Source: CAZAMT01 sp964486145 (GTDB taxonomy: Bacteria; Bacteroidota; Bacteroidia; Bacteroidales; JAAAOM01). Taken from it: a DNA stretch of 11,939 bases. Made by a program: the position numbers and the translations under genes. The notes below the pieces were generated by a model. The model saw nothing but the letters and a program-made list of their open reading frames with translations. It made no database searches and was not told the DNA's origin. Position 1 is the first letter of the stretch, and each line of letters opens with the position of its first letter. This document shows, in pieces, positions 1 to 6,996 of the stretch. The stretch lies in NCBI GenBank assembly GCA_964486145.1, contig CAZAMT010000118.1:1-11939 (forward strand). The letters run 5' to 3'.

Positions 1-21
1 TTAAGGGTTGGGAAACTCATT

Positions 22-183
22 TTAAAACAGTTTATTATTTTTTTCCGCACTGTCAATGACCTGCTTTCATCGCTTTTGCCATATACCTTTTGATGAGGCA
101 TGATTTTCATAGATCCAGGTTCGCCATGCATCCCGATCTTTTGGGTAAAATTTTTCATACTGTTTGGTTCCGGGTATGGCCAT
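22..183 (-). pseudogene. Remnant of a YdeI/OmpD-associated family gene
   Basis: An ATG at 183 opens 38 codons on the minus strand and stops at a TGA (69-67). The same frame then continues to a TAA at 24-22. The first part (FYPKDRDAWRTWIYENH, then SKGIW) strongly resembles the N-terminus of YdeI/OmpD-associated proteins, which typically read F.pk.r.eWR.WL.enH....GIW. The stretch after the TGA (KQVIDSAEKNNKLF) resembles the later 'GL..IE.AK.NGSW' segment. The roughly 60-100 residues that normally lie between them, including the ALCFGWID motif, are missing, as is the rest of the protein. This suggests an internal deletion plus a premature stop, so I call it a pseudogene. It starts 15 bases after the deacetylase stop and may be the decayed end of that operon. 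The N-terminal match is fairly clear; the match after the stop is weaker. The alternative is an unrelated 38-residue ORF. Confidence 0.5.
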
Positions 184-197
184 TGTACATGTTTAGG

Positions 198-806
198 TTA
201 GTTGCCAATTGCTCTGAACTGAAATCCCTTTTCCCTGAAGTAAATAATAGACATTTCAAGCGCTTTTGGCATTATGTTTTTTGTTTTACTCACATCATGA
301 AACACGATTACAGAGCCATTGTTCGTATGCCGGGTAATTATTCGGGTGCAGATTTCTGGAGTAGGAGCTTTAAAATCATAACTCATTACATCCCACATGA
401 CTGGCAGGTATTTTTTTTTAAGGGCACGGAGTTGTGTGAGACTGAGGCGGCCGTAAGGGGGTCGGAAAAGCCGGGATGAAGTATAGGCATTCGCTTTCAT
501 GGCATTTGTGATGTATTCAGTTGGATTGGTACACCAACCATCCAAATGTAAAAATCCGTGATTGCCGATGACATGACCATTTTTTCCAATGGCTTCCATC
601 AGCCCGGGAAATTGCATTGCCTTTTTCCCCAGGCAGAAAAACGTGGCCTTTGCATGGTATTTTTCCAATACATGCAAGATCTCCGGAGTGGTTTCCGGGT
701 CGGGGCCGTCATCAAACGTTAAGTACAGCGATCTACCCGGTTCCCGGATATTCCATATGATATCCGGAAAAACATACTGAAGCAGTTTAGGCGGTTGCAG
801 GTACAC
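198..806 (-). CDS. Polysaccharide deacetylase (CE4/NodB-like) family protein
   Basis: A 202-residue single-domain carbohydrate esterase family 4 protein, expected to remove N- or O-linked acetyl groups from an envelope or extracellular polysaccharide with a divalent metal. All five CE4 motifs are visible: TFDDGPDP at 30-37 (catalytic base Asp32, metal Asp33), the metal histidines in NHGFLH (His83, His87), RPPYG at 115-119, WDVMSYD at 138-144, and VIVFHD at 166-171 (His170). No signal peptide or membrane segment is evident at this start, so it is either cytoplasmic or starts further upstream. The start is a GTG at 806, 2 bases after the stop of the DUF2723 gene. An ATG at 808 sits right behind that stop (TAAATG) but is in the wrong frame. 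The tight spacing indicates co-transcription with, and probably translational coupling to, the upstream membrane gene. The substrate cannot be read from the sequence. Confidence 0.9.
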   Translation of the reverse strand: MYLQPPKLLQYVFPDIIWNIREPGRSLYLTFDDGPDPETTPEILHVLEKYHAKATFFCLGKKAMQFPGLMEAIGKNGHVIGNHGFLHLDGWCTNPTEYITNAMKANAYTSSRLFRPPYGRLSLTQLRALKKKYLPVMWDVMSYDFKAPTPEICTRIITRHTNNGSVIVFHDVSKTKNIMPKALEMSIIYFREKGFQFRAIGN

Positions 807-808
807 AT

Positions 809-3800
809 TTAAGGCATATTCGGGTTCATTCGGTTTGAAACCATCAGGTTTTGAAATACATCGTCAATTTTCTGTGACAATTCCTCCTGGTTATACATTT
901 TGGTTATCCTGCCAAGTTCCTGTAAAATATGCATATTCAGCCTTTTTTCATATTCAGTTGATTCACTGTTGAACTGCGAAGGAAGCCCAAAATAATATGT
1001 CAGATGGCCATTCGTAATGTCCAGCATTTTCGAAGCAATCTCGTTTGCCTGTTCAATCTGATTAACTTTATAATACCCTTCGATCATGGGTAAGATGAAG
1101 TAATTGTAAGGTACCCGTTCGTGGGGCATCAGTTCCATGCAGCGGTCAAGCACTGCCTGTGCAGAATCAACCTTACCTTCCTCATGAAGCGCATGGGCCA
1201 ACCGCGCAAAGCTGTTCCTAAAATTGGAGAGCATGCGAAGGTTGTTTTCATCCAAGTAAACATCCGGATCCGAAACACCTCCCCATTTGTACTTGTTCAT
1301 CAGGTTTTCGTACATGTTTTTGGTATCCACGGTGCCGTGTTGTCCCGGTTCGTCGCCTGCTGCTTTTACAGGGGTTATCCTGTAGGCAAGTCCCTGGACG
1401 AGGAAATAATCTTCCAGGTTAAGGTAATTATCACCCGAAACAGTAATTGCATAATAAATTGGGCGATCCCAGTTACCGGTGGCAAGCAAATCAAGTACCA
1501 TTAAATGATTTTTTGTTACATAATTTCTATCTAATGACCATTCTACCCGTTGCATTTTATTTGCAAGATGCTCAGGCACAATACCTGATTGAACGATTTT
1601 GGCAGAGTCGTAAGACAGGAAAAACTGCTTTGAAGGAAAATAATCCACACGTTCCCTGTAATTGGGTAACTGTTTGGTTCTGTCTGATTCATCAGCCAGA
1701 AATTGCATGGCTTCTTTCAAATCAACAGCTTTTTTAACCCGTTCGATGAGGTAAACAATATCCCTGTTTCCCTGCCTGTATTGTCTTTCCTCAAGAGTGA
1801 AAGGCAGCGGATCCGATTCATATGCTTTTCGTTCCATTTGTTTGATGTACCAGTCGGCACCGAGGTAACTCAGGTTGACAACACGCACGTCTGTCCGGAT
1901 ACCTTCTACTTCCTGCGCATACCAGAGCGGAAAGGTGTCGTTATCCCCGTTGGTAAAAATGATTCCATTCGGAGCGCAGGTGTTCAAATAGTTGTAGGCA
2001 AAGTCCCTGGCGGTATATCTACCTGAGCGGTCGTGGTCATCCCAGTTTTCTTTTGCCATGATTGAAGGCACCAGTGCCAGGCTGATCACTGTTGCCAAAA
2101 CAGCACTTACGGGAACAGGAAGTTTCTTTTTAAATAATTCGGTTATTGAAAGCACCCCCAGTCCGATCCAAATGGCAAAGGCATAAAAGGATCCTGCGTA
2201 AGCATAATCCCTTTCTCGCGGCTGAAAAGGTGTTTGATTCAGATATACAACAATGGCCAGGCCGGTTAAAATAAACAAGGTCATTACTATCCAAAAGTCT
2301 TTTTTATCACGTTTGTAATGAAAAAACGCACCAGCCAGTCCAAGGAGTAAAGGTAACAGGTAGTATTTATTGCGTGCACGGTTGTTTTTCAGTTCTTCCG
2401 GAACTTTATCCTGTGGCCCGAGTCGGGCTTCATCAATAAACGGGATGCCGCTGAGCCAGTTGCCCTTTGTTATTTCGGTTTTGAAATGTCCCTGGATGTC
2501 ATTTTGTCGACCGGCAAAATTCCACATGAAATAGCGCAGATACATGTATCCAATCTGGTATCTGAAAAAGAATTTTAGGTTTTCGCCAAATGAGGGCTTT
2601 ACAAGTGTTTCCGATTCACCACGCGCATTGGTTCGTTGAATCTTTTCACCTTCAATTTCAGCCCATTTCTCATAGGCATCTACATGGTTTGGCTCTCTAC
2701 TGTACATTCGAGGAAAAATGGTCGTGAACTCGGGTTCATAAATATATTCGGGCCGGTAATATGAAATTTCATATTTGTCATCTTCCTTTTCATACGTGGG
2801 TTTTCCTTCTTCCGAATCGATGATGGGTGCACTGTAATACTGTCCATAAAACAACGGCCTGTCACCGTATTGTTCCCGGTTCAGGTAAGATAAAAGCTTG
2901 AAGAGCGTCTCCGGATTATTTTGATCCATTGGCGGGTCTGCGAGTGACCGAATAACAATCATCGAAAAAGATGAGTAACCGATGACAATAACAGCAAATC
3001 CAAGCATGATGGTGTTTAGCAATGCATATTGATTTTTAGCAAATTGTTTAATTGCTAAGTACACACCGACGGCAATGATGATGGCCAGAAAAAATTTATC
3101 GAAGATAAGGGGAATACCGGTAAGAAAAAATGCGGCAGTAAACAGGAACGAAACCATGTTGTGGTTCGGGTGTTCAATTTTTGTATAGTAAATACCCGCT
3201 ACCAATGCAGCAATCAACAAAATGGCAAAAATAAAGATCCCTGTATTGAAAGGGAGTCCTATGGTATTGACAAAGAATAACTCAAATCTTGAAACCATTT
3301 GTACCAGCCCTGGAATAATTCCATACATGATAGCTCCAAGAAGCAATGCTGAAATGACCAGTGCCAGGATAACTCCTTTTCTTGTGACTTTGTATTTTTT
3401 AAAATAGTAAACCAAAACGATGGCTGGTATTGCAAGAAGGTTGAGGAGGTGCACACCAAGGGATAAACCAATCAGATATGCGATGAATATTATCCAGCGA
3501 TTTGAAAACTTTTGATCAGCGATATTTTCCCATTTCAGGATGGCCCAAAAAACAACAGCGGTGAACAGGGATGAAGTGGCGTAAACCTCACCTTCCACTG
3601 CTGAGAACCAGAAAGTATCGGAAAAGGTATATGCAAGCGCACCAACAAAACCACTTCCCAAAATGGTTAGAATATTACCTGTGTTATAATCTTCTTCTGT
3701 TTTTACAAGAATTTTCCGGGCAAAATGGGTAATTGTCCAGAAAAGAAATAAAATGGTAAAAGCACTTGCCAGTGCTGACATTGAATTTACCATTTTAGCC

Positions 3801-4030
3801 ACGTTCGCGGGATCAGTAGTGAACAGGGTAAAAAAACGTGCTATGATCATAAAAAATGGTGCTCCCGGAGGATGTCCCACTTCCATTTTATAAGCACTGG
3901 CTATAAATTCGCCACAGTCCCAGAAGCTGGCTGTTGGTTCAATGGTAAGTAGATAGACGATTGCTGCAATGATAAAACTAAACCATCCAATAATATTGTT
4001 ATACAGCCTGTATTTTTTCATTCGTTTCAT
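809..4030 (-). CDS. DUF2723 family (TMEM260/GT-C-like) multipass membrane glycosyltransferase-like protein
   Basis: A 1073-residue membrane protein of the DUF2723 family. The domain is shared with human TMEM260, a protein O-mannosyltransferase, so a lipid-sugar-dependent GT-C transferase acting on periplasmic proteins or glycans is the best guess. The N-terminal signature is visible: EPTASFWDCGEFI at 31-43, with the acidic pair Asp38/Glu41 placed as in GT-C catalytic loops, then GHPPGAPF at 52-59. About a dozen hydrophobic segments span residues 13-30 and 84-360, and more lie at 557-655. A soluble loop (about 365-545) separates the two membrane blocks. The motif QPRERDYAYAGSFYAF (603-618) and the loop NGDNDTFPLWYAQE (694-707) look family-typical. 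The C-terminus (about 935-1060) is helical and TPR-like, with an EEGKVDSAQAVLDRCMEL-type repeat. Start: ATG at 4030; a second ATG at residue 4 is possible. It is the first gene of the minus-strand pair with the deacetylase. Family assignment is firm; the enzymatic role is inferred. Confidence 0.88.
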   Translation of the reverse strand: MKRMKKYRLYNNIIGWFSFIIAAIVYLLTIEPTASFWDCGEFIASAYKMEVGHPPGAPFFMIIARFFTLFTTDPANVAKMVNSMSALASAFTILFLFWTITHFARKILVKTEEDYNTGNILTILGSGFVGALAYTFSDTFWFSAVEGEVYATSSLFTAVVFWAILKWENIADQKFSNRWIIFIAYLIGLSLGVHLLNLLAIPAIVLVYYFKKYKVTRKGVILALVISALLLGAIMYGIIPGLVQMVSRFELFFVNTIGLPFNTGIFIFAILLIAALVAGIYYTKIEHPNHNMVSFLFTAAFFLTGIPLIFDKFFLAIIIAVGVYLAIKQFAKNQYALLNTIMLGFAVIVIGYSSFSMIVIRSLADPPMDQNNPETLFKLLSYLNREQYGDRPLFYGQYYSAPIIDSEEGKPTYEKEDDKYEISYYRPEYIYEPEFTTIFPRMYSREPNHVDAYEKWAEIEGEKIQRTNARGESETLVKPSFGENLKFFFRYQIGYMYLRYFMWNFAGRQNDIQGHFKTEITKGNWLSGIPFIDEARLGPQDKVPEELKNNRARNKYYLLPLLLGLAGAFFHYKRDKKDFWIVMTLFILTGLAIVVYLNQTPFQPRERDYAYAGSFYAFAIWIGLGVLSITELFKKKLPVPVSAVLATVISLALVPSIMAKENWDDHDRSGRYTARDFAYNYLNTCAPNGIIFTNGDNDTFPLWYAQEVEGIRTDVRVVNLSYLGADWYIKQMERKAYESDPLPFTLEERQYRQGNRDIVYLIERVKKAVDLKEAMQFLADESDRTKQLPNYRERVDYFPSKQFFLSYDSAKIVQSGIVPEHLANKMQRVEWSLDRNYVTKNHLMVLDLLATGNWDRPIYYAITVSGDNYLNLEDYFLVQGLAYRITPVKAAGDEPGQHGTVDTKNMYENLMNKYKWGGVSDPDVYLDENNLRMLSNFRNSFARLAHALHEEGKVDSAQAVLDRCMELMPHERVPYNYFILPMIEGYYKVNQIEQANEIASKMLDITNGHLTYYFGLPSQFNSESTEYEKRLNMHILQELGRITKMYNQEELSQKIDDVFQNLMVSNRMNPNMP

Positions 4031-4082
4031 TTTTTAAATGATAGCAAATAACGAGAAATTTTGGCAAAAATTAAAACAATTT

Positions 4083-4153
4083 ATTGCATGCTATGCTGTA
4101 AGATTTTGCAATAAAAAAACCAAGGAAAGCATTCAAAAAAAAATTGCATGCAA
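4083..4153. repeat. Two ATTGCATGC copies 60 bases apart, one within a palindrome
   Basis: ATTGCATGC occurs at 4083-4091 and 4143-4151. The start points are exactly 60 bases apart, close to six helical turns. The second copy sits in the perfect 10-base palindrome TTGCATGCAA (4144-4153). Paired palindromic half-site motifs upstream of a divergent gene are what a dimeric regulator's operators look like, but in AT-rich DNA two copies could also be chance. Confidence 0.35.
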
Positions 4154-4258
4154 AAGACATAGATAATCAACAGATTAGAATAATTCCGGGAAAAAATGTT
4201 TGATTTGTATTACTTTTTTTTATTAACTTGGCCAGGCTAAAACAATAATAAATTGGTT

Positions 4259-4360
4259 ATGGCTAAATTAAAAAGTCTGAAAATCAATTACTTGGATTAC
4301 CTTTACAAATTGCTGTTTGATGTATCTAATCAACAGTTTCAACCACCAAACTATAATTAA
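4259..4360 (+). CDS. Possible 33-residue small ORF
   Basis: ATG at 4259 to TAA at 4358-4360 encodes 33 residues (MAKLKSLKINYLDYLYKLLF, then a polar end finishing QPPNYN). The first 20 residues could form a basic amphipathic helix. A weak promoter-like pair lies upstream: TTG at 4205-4207 and TAACTTGG at 4224-4231, 16 bases apart, one base off the TAnnTTTG consensus. There is no clear ribosome binding site and I recognise no family. In DNA this AT-rich an ORF of this length can occur by chance, so this is tentative. Confidence 0.2.
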   Translation: MAKLKSLKINYLDYLYKLLFDVSNQQFQPPNYN

Positions 4361-4387
4361 GTTATAACAATTACTTTTCATAAAAAA

Positions 4388-4418
4388 TTGAATGCTTTGG
4401 TATTGCTGTCTACATATG
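4388..4418 (+). promoter_or_regulatory. Candidate Bacteroidota-type promoter for the small acidic protein gene
   Basis: TTG at 4388-4390, a spacer of 20, then TACATATG at 4411-4418, one mismatch from TAnnTTTG. Transcription would start near 4424-4426, about 30-50 bases before the candidate start codons at 4455 and 4476. Spacing and orientation fit the Bacteroidota primary sigma factor consensus. Confidence 0.5.
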
Positions 4419-4475
4419 TGAAATAAAATTTTAGCGTGTGATTAACTATAAAATGTGAAACCTAAACTCAATGTT

Positions 4476-4667
4476 ATGAAATCGAAACCGATATCTGAAA
4501 AAGCCGATCTCAATGGCAGTTCGAAGGAAAGTATTCCTTTTATCAATCATTTGAAAAAGAGAAAACTGGTTCATATGGATGAATTCGAAGCTTATTTGGA
4601 TTTAGCAGAACTGGATCTGGGTGATGGTTTTAATGCTTTTGACGAGGATTTTTACACCGATCTCTAA
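4476..4667 (+). CDS. Small acidic hypothetical protein
   Basis: A 63-residue protein from the ATG at 4476, or 70 residues if the in-frame GTG at 4455 is used. I prefer the ATG because Bacteroidota genes rarely start with GTG, although the GTG has the more AT-rich leader. The N-terminal half is basic and Ser/Lys-rich (KSKPISEK, HLKKRKLVHMDE). The C-terminal half is strongly acidic and ends in GDGFNAFDEDFYTDL. This charge-split layout with an aromatic-acidic tail resembles a short interaction peptide or linear motif more than an enzyme. There is no signal peptide or membrane segment, and I recognise no family. The candidate promoter at 4388-4418 supports it being real. It ends about 100 bases before the acyltransferase gene, which has its own -7 box, so the two may be transcribed separately. 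Confidence 0.55.
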   Translation: MKSKPISEKADLNGSSKESIPFINHLKKRKLVHMDEFEAYLDLAELDLGDGFNAFDEDFYTDL

Positions 4668-4732
4668 GATATTTAATAATCAAATTTTATAAGATTTAAC
4701 TTTCCGGTAAAAATCAATTTAAATTCATGTAT

Positions 4733-4740
4733 TATCTTTG
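4733..4740 (+). promoter_or_regulatory. -7 element (TATCTTTG) ahead of the fused acyltransferase gene
   Basis: TATCTTTG matches the Bacteroidota -7 consensus TAnnTTTG exactly. It lies 27 bases upstream of the ATG at 4768, giving a likely start site near 4746-4748 and a 5' leader of about 20 bases. No TTG is found at the expected -33 spacing, so only the -7 part is supported. Confidence 0.5.
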
Positions 4741-4767
4741 ATACCTGTATGTTTTAGGCATGAATAG

Positions 4768-6567
4768 ATGAGCACGAAACTAATTAATGCTGAGGATCTT
4801 GTAAAAGCAGCCAACTGGAACAGGGTTGGCAGTGAATTTGCTGCAAAGCTTGCTTTACAACTTTTCCGATTCAATAAAATAAACCGGTTTTATTCCAAAA
4901 ACCAATCTAAAACCTCAACCGGTTTTATTCTGGCGGTATTACAGCAATTACAGGTAAAGTACGACTATATAGAGGAAGAATTGCGAAAGGTTCCCGAAAA
5001 GGGGCCTTTTCTTACCATATCTAATCATCCTTTTGGTGGTATTGAAGGATTAATCTTGCTTGATCTTCTTTTGCAGAAGCGCCCTGATTTTAAAATAATG
5101 GCAAATTTCCTTCTTCGCCGCATTGAACCAATCAAAGACTTTATACTTCCCGTTAATCCGTTTGAAACCCATAAAGCGATGGTTTCAAATTATACCAGCA
5201 TAAAAGAATCAATATGCTATCTGCAACAGGGCGGTTGCATCGGTATTTTTCCTGCGGGGGAAGTATCGGCTTTTGACAAGGATATTCATAAGGTAACCGA
5301 TCGGAAGTGGCAATTGCCGGCAATTAGGTTTATCGAGAAAGCACAGGTACCTGTTATCCCCATATTTTTTAGAGGACAAAACAGTCACATGTTCCAGATG
5401 TTGGCGCGGATTCATCCTTATTTGCGCACCATGAAGCTGCCATCTGAATTGTTCAACAAAAAACGACAGGAGATTAAAATCCGCATTGGTAATCCCATGA
5501 TGCCCGGTGAACAAAAAGAATTTCAGGATCATGAGCAATTCGGAAGGTATTTACGACTAAAAACGTACGCGCTGGGGAGTTCTGTTGAAGTGAAGAAACA
5601 GTTATTTAAACAAGTTGTATTTCGTAAAGAACCTTCGGATATTATTGCACCGGGGCCACTGTATACAATATTACTGGAAATTGACAATTTGAAAAATACA
5701 GGAAAACAATTGTTGTCAAGCGGAGATTACGAAGTGTTTTGCGCCGGCCATGCAGACATACCTCACATCATGCGCGAAATCGCGAGGTTGCGGGAGATTA
5801 CATATCGCGAAGTTGGTGAAGGCACAAATAAAACAATGGACATGGATGAATACGATCTGTTTTATGATCAGATGTTTATCTGGCACAACACGGAACGACG
5901 GATCATCGGGGCTTACCGGCTGGGCAGGGGAGATGAAATCTATGAACAGTTTGGGCTTAAAGGGTTTTACATTCGAAGTTTGTTCAAAATGTATCCAGGG
6001 GCTGAAAATATCCTTACCCAAAGTATTGAACTGGGTCGATCTTTTGTTATCAGGGATTATCAAACAAAACCTATGTCGTTATATCTTCTTTGGAAGGGTA
6101 TTCTGCAATATTTAATAAAACATGAACATTACCGGTACCTGCTTGGCCCTGTGAGTATAAGCAATCATTATTCAAAATTTTCGAAAGAGCTTATTATTGA
6201 ATTTATTAAAACCAATTTTTATTCTCTGAAGCTGGCGCCTTATTTTGAAGCCCGGAAGCCGTACAAAGTAAAGCTTGACAGGGAGCTTGACAAAAATATT
6301 GTACTTAAAATAGCAAAAAAGGATATTAACAGGCTCGACAAATTCATCCATGATGTTGAACCTAACTACCGCATGCCTGTACTTCTTAAGAAATACCTTC
6401 AGCAAAATGCAAAAATCGTTGCATTCAATGTGGATCCGAAATTTAACAACTGCATTGACGGATTGATGATCCAGGATCTTGATGACATTCCATTTACCTT
6501 AGTAAAGTTCATGATGAAAGGTGAAGAAAACGAAATACGCCTTTACAAAAGGTTTAAAGAATGGTAA
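4768..6567 (+). CDS. OlsF-type fused acyltransferase (PlsC-like domain + OlsB/GNAT-like domain) for aminolipid synthesis
   Basis: A 599-residue two-domain protein. Residues about 60-270 form a PlsC-like glycerolipid acyltransferase domain. The catalytic motif is SNHPFGGIEG (85-94), with His87 and an acidic residue at Glu93 (one residue further than the HX4D spacing, as is common in this subgroup). It is followed by the FPAGEVS block (161-167) and the substrate-binding VPVIPIFFRG (194-203). Residues about 320-505 resemble the OlsB/hemolysin-like N-acyltransferase (GNAT fold), with the hallmark ELGRSFV at 421-427. The same fusion order occurs in OlsF, where the C-terminal part N-acylates ornithine and the N-terminal part adds the second, ester-linked acyl chain. 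Related Bacteroidota enzymes use glycine or other amino acids. The product is therefore probably a phosphorus-free amino-acid lipid, and the enzyme should work at the inner face of the inner membrane. The last 90 residues (about 510-599) are an extra tail I cannot assign. The amino-acid substrate is not readable here, so I give no symbol. Confidence 0.85.
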   Translation: MSTKLINAEDLVKAANWNRVGSEFAAKLALQLFRFNKINRFYSKNQSKTSTGFILAVLQQLQVKYDYIEEELRKVPEKGPFLTISNHPFGGIEGLILLDLLLQKRPDFKIMANFLLRRIEPIKDFILPVNPFETHKAMVSNYTSIKESICYLQQGGCIGIFPAGEVSAFDKDIHKVTDRKWQLPAIRFIEKAQVPVIPIFFRGQNSHMFQMLARIHPYLRTMKLPSELFNKKRQEIKIRIGNPMMPGEQKEFQDHEQFGRYLRLKTYALGSSVEVKKQLFKQVVFRKEPSDIIAPGPLYTILLEIDNLKNTGKQLLSSGDYEVFCAGHADIPHIMREIARLREITYREVGEGTNKTMDMDEYDLFYDQMFIWHNTERRIIGAYRLGRGDEIYEQFGLKGFYIRSLFKMYPGAENILTQSIELGRSFVIRDYQTKPMSLYLLWKGILQYLIKHEHYRYLLGPVSISNHYSKFSKELIIEFIKTNFYSLKLAPYFEARKPYKVKLDRELDKNIVLKIAKKDINRLDKFIHDVEPNYRMPVLLKKYLQQNAKIVAFNVDPKFNNCIDGLMIQDLDDIPFTLVKFMMKGEENEIRLYKRFKEW

Positions 6568-6677
6568 AAGATAGTTAATTCCATTGGATGATTCATTCTC
6601 TAACAATGCTGCTGTTTTAAAACTATCATTGGCTTATAATTAGGTTTCTGTAACAATGTGTTGGAGTGGGTACCAAC

Positions 6678-6685
6678 TATATTTG
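6678..6685 (+). promoter_or_regulatory. -7 element (TATATTTG) ahead of the small ORF/amylase pair
   Basis: An exact TAnnTTTG match 43 bases before the ATG at 6729. At the -33 position there is ATG (6656-6658, 19 bases away) rather than TTG. It would serve the 80-residue ORF and probably the downstream GH13 gene. The gap before it (6568-6677) contains two copies of TAACAATG (6601 and 6651) and nothing else I can name. Confidence 0.4.
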
Positions 6686-6728
6686 AACAAACTCTTGATT
6701 TGTTGTTTTTATATAATCACAGGAGAAG

Positions 6729-6971
6729 ATGAAAACAACTCTAACCATAGTACTCGGATTGATCTTTGGATCTTTCTCAGACAGACCAAAAAGAGACATA
6801 AATTTCATAGATGAGAAATATTTGCGTAACATTTCTAACATCCTGACGGCATCGGATATCATTAACCGCATAAAAGAAAATGTTGGTGGTCCTCATATTG
6901 AAATTTATACCATCCGGTGGTCCTTTCTGGACTGTCAGGAAACAATAGCAAAAGACCCCGAAAGGGCATAA
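6729..6971 (+). CDS. Small hypothetical protein with signal-like N-terminus
   Basis: An 80-residue ORF with a good purine-rich ribosome binding site (AGGAGAAG immediately before the ATG), unusual in this window where most genes lack one. The first 17 residues (MKTTLTIVLGLIFGSFS) look like a short signal sequence or membrane anchor. The rest is a mixed soluble segment with a single Cys. I recognise no family. It ends 25 bases before the GH13 lipoprotein gene, so the two are probably co-transcribed from the -7 box at 6678. It could be a small envelope protein, or a leader ORF that mainly affects translation of the gene behind it. Confidence is limited by its size and lack of recognisable homologues. 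Confidence 0.45.
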   Translation: MKTTLTIVLGLIFGSFSDRPKRDINFIDEKYLRNISNILTASDIINRIKENVGGPHIEIYTIRWSFLDCQETIAKDPERA

Positions 6972-6996
6972 ATATAAAACTAAAAATTGTGATATC

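Larger units (their letters stand above)
4031..4454. other. AT-rich divergent intergenic region
   Basis: About 420 bases between the minus-strand DUF2723 gene and the plus-strand small ORF, so it must hold promoters for both directions. On the plus strand I find one good Bacteroidota-type promoter (4388-4418) and a weak one near 4205-4231. On the minus strand I find no clean TAnnTTTG box ahead of the DUF2723 gene; the nearest is TAATTTTTG (one base too long), read on the minus strand around 4066-4074. The region also holds a repeated GCATGC motif (4083 and 4143) and a 33-codon ORF (4259-4360). There is no sign of an RNA gene or a strong terminator hairpin. Confidence 0.6.

Noticed and set aside
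90..479. Plus-strand 129-codon ORF opposite the deacetylase
   Set aside because: It lies antisense to a gene with all CE4 motifs intact and has no family-like features of its own.
5750..6115. Plus-strand 121-codon ORF inside the acyltransferase gene in another frame
   Set aside because: It overlaps the N-acyltransferase domain, whose motifs are intact; the composition looks like an out-of-frame shadow.
6601..6658. TAACAATG repeated 50 bases apart and the palindrome GTTTTAAAAC at 6614
   Set aside because: Short and AT-rich; likely to occur by chance in an intergenic gap of this composition.
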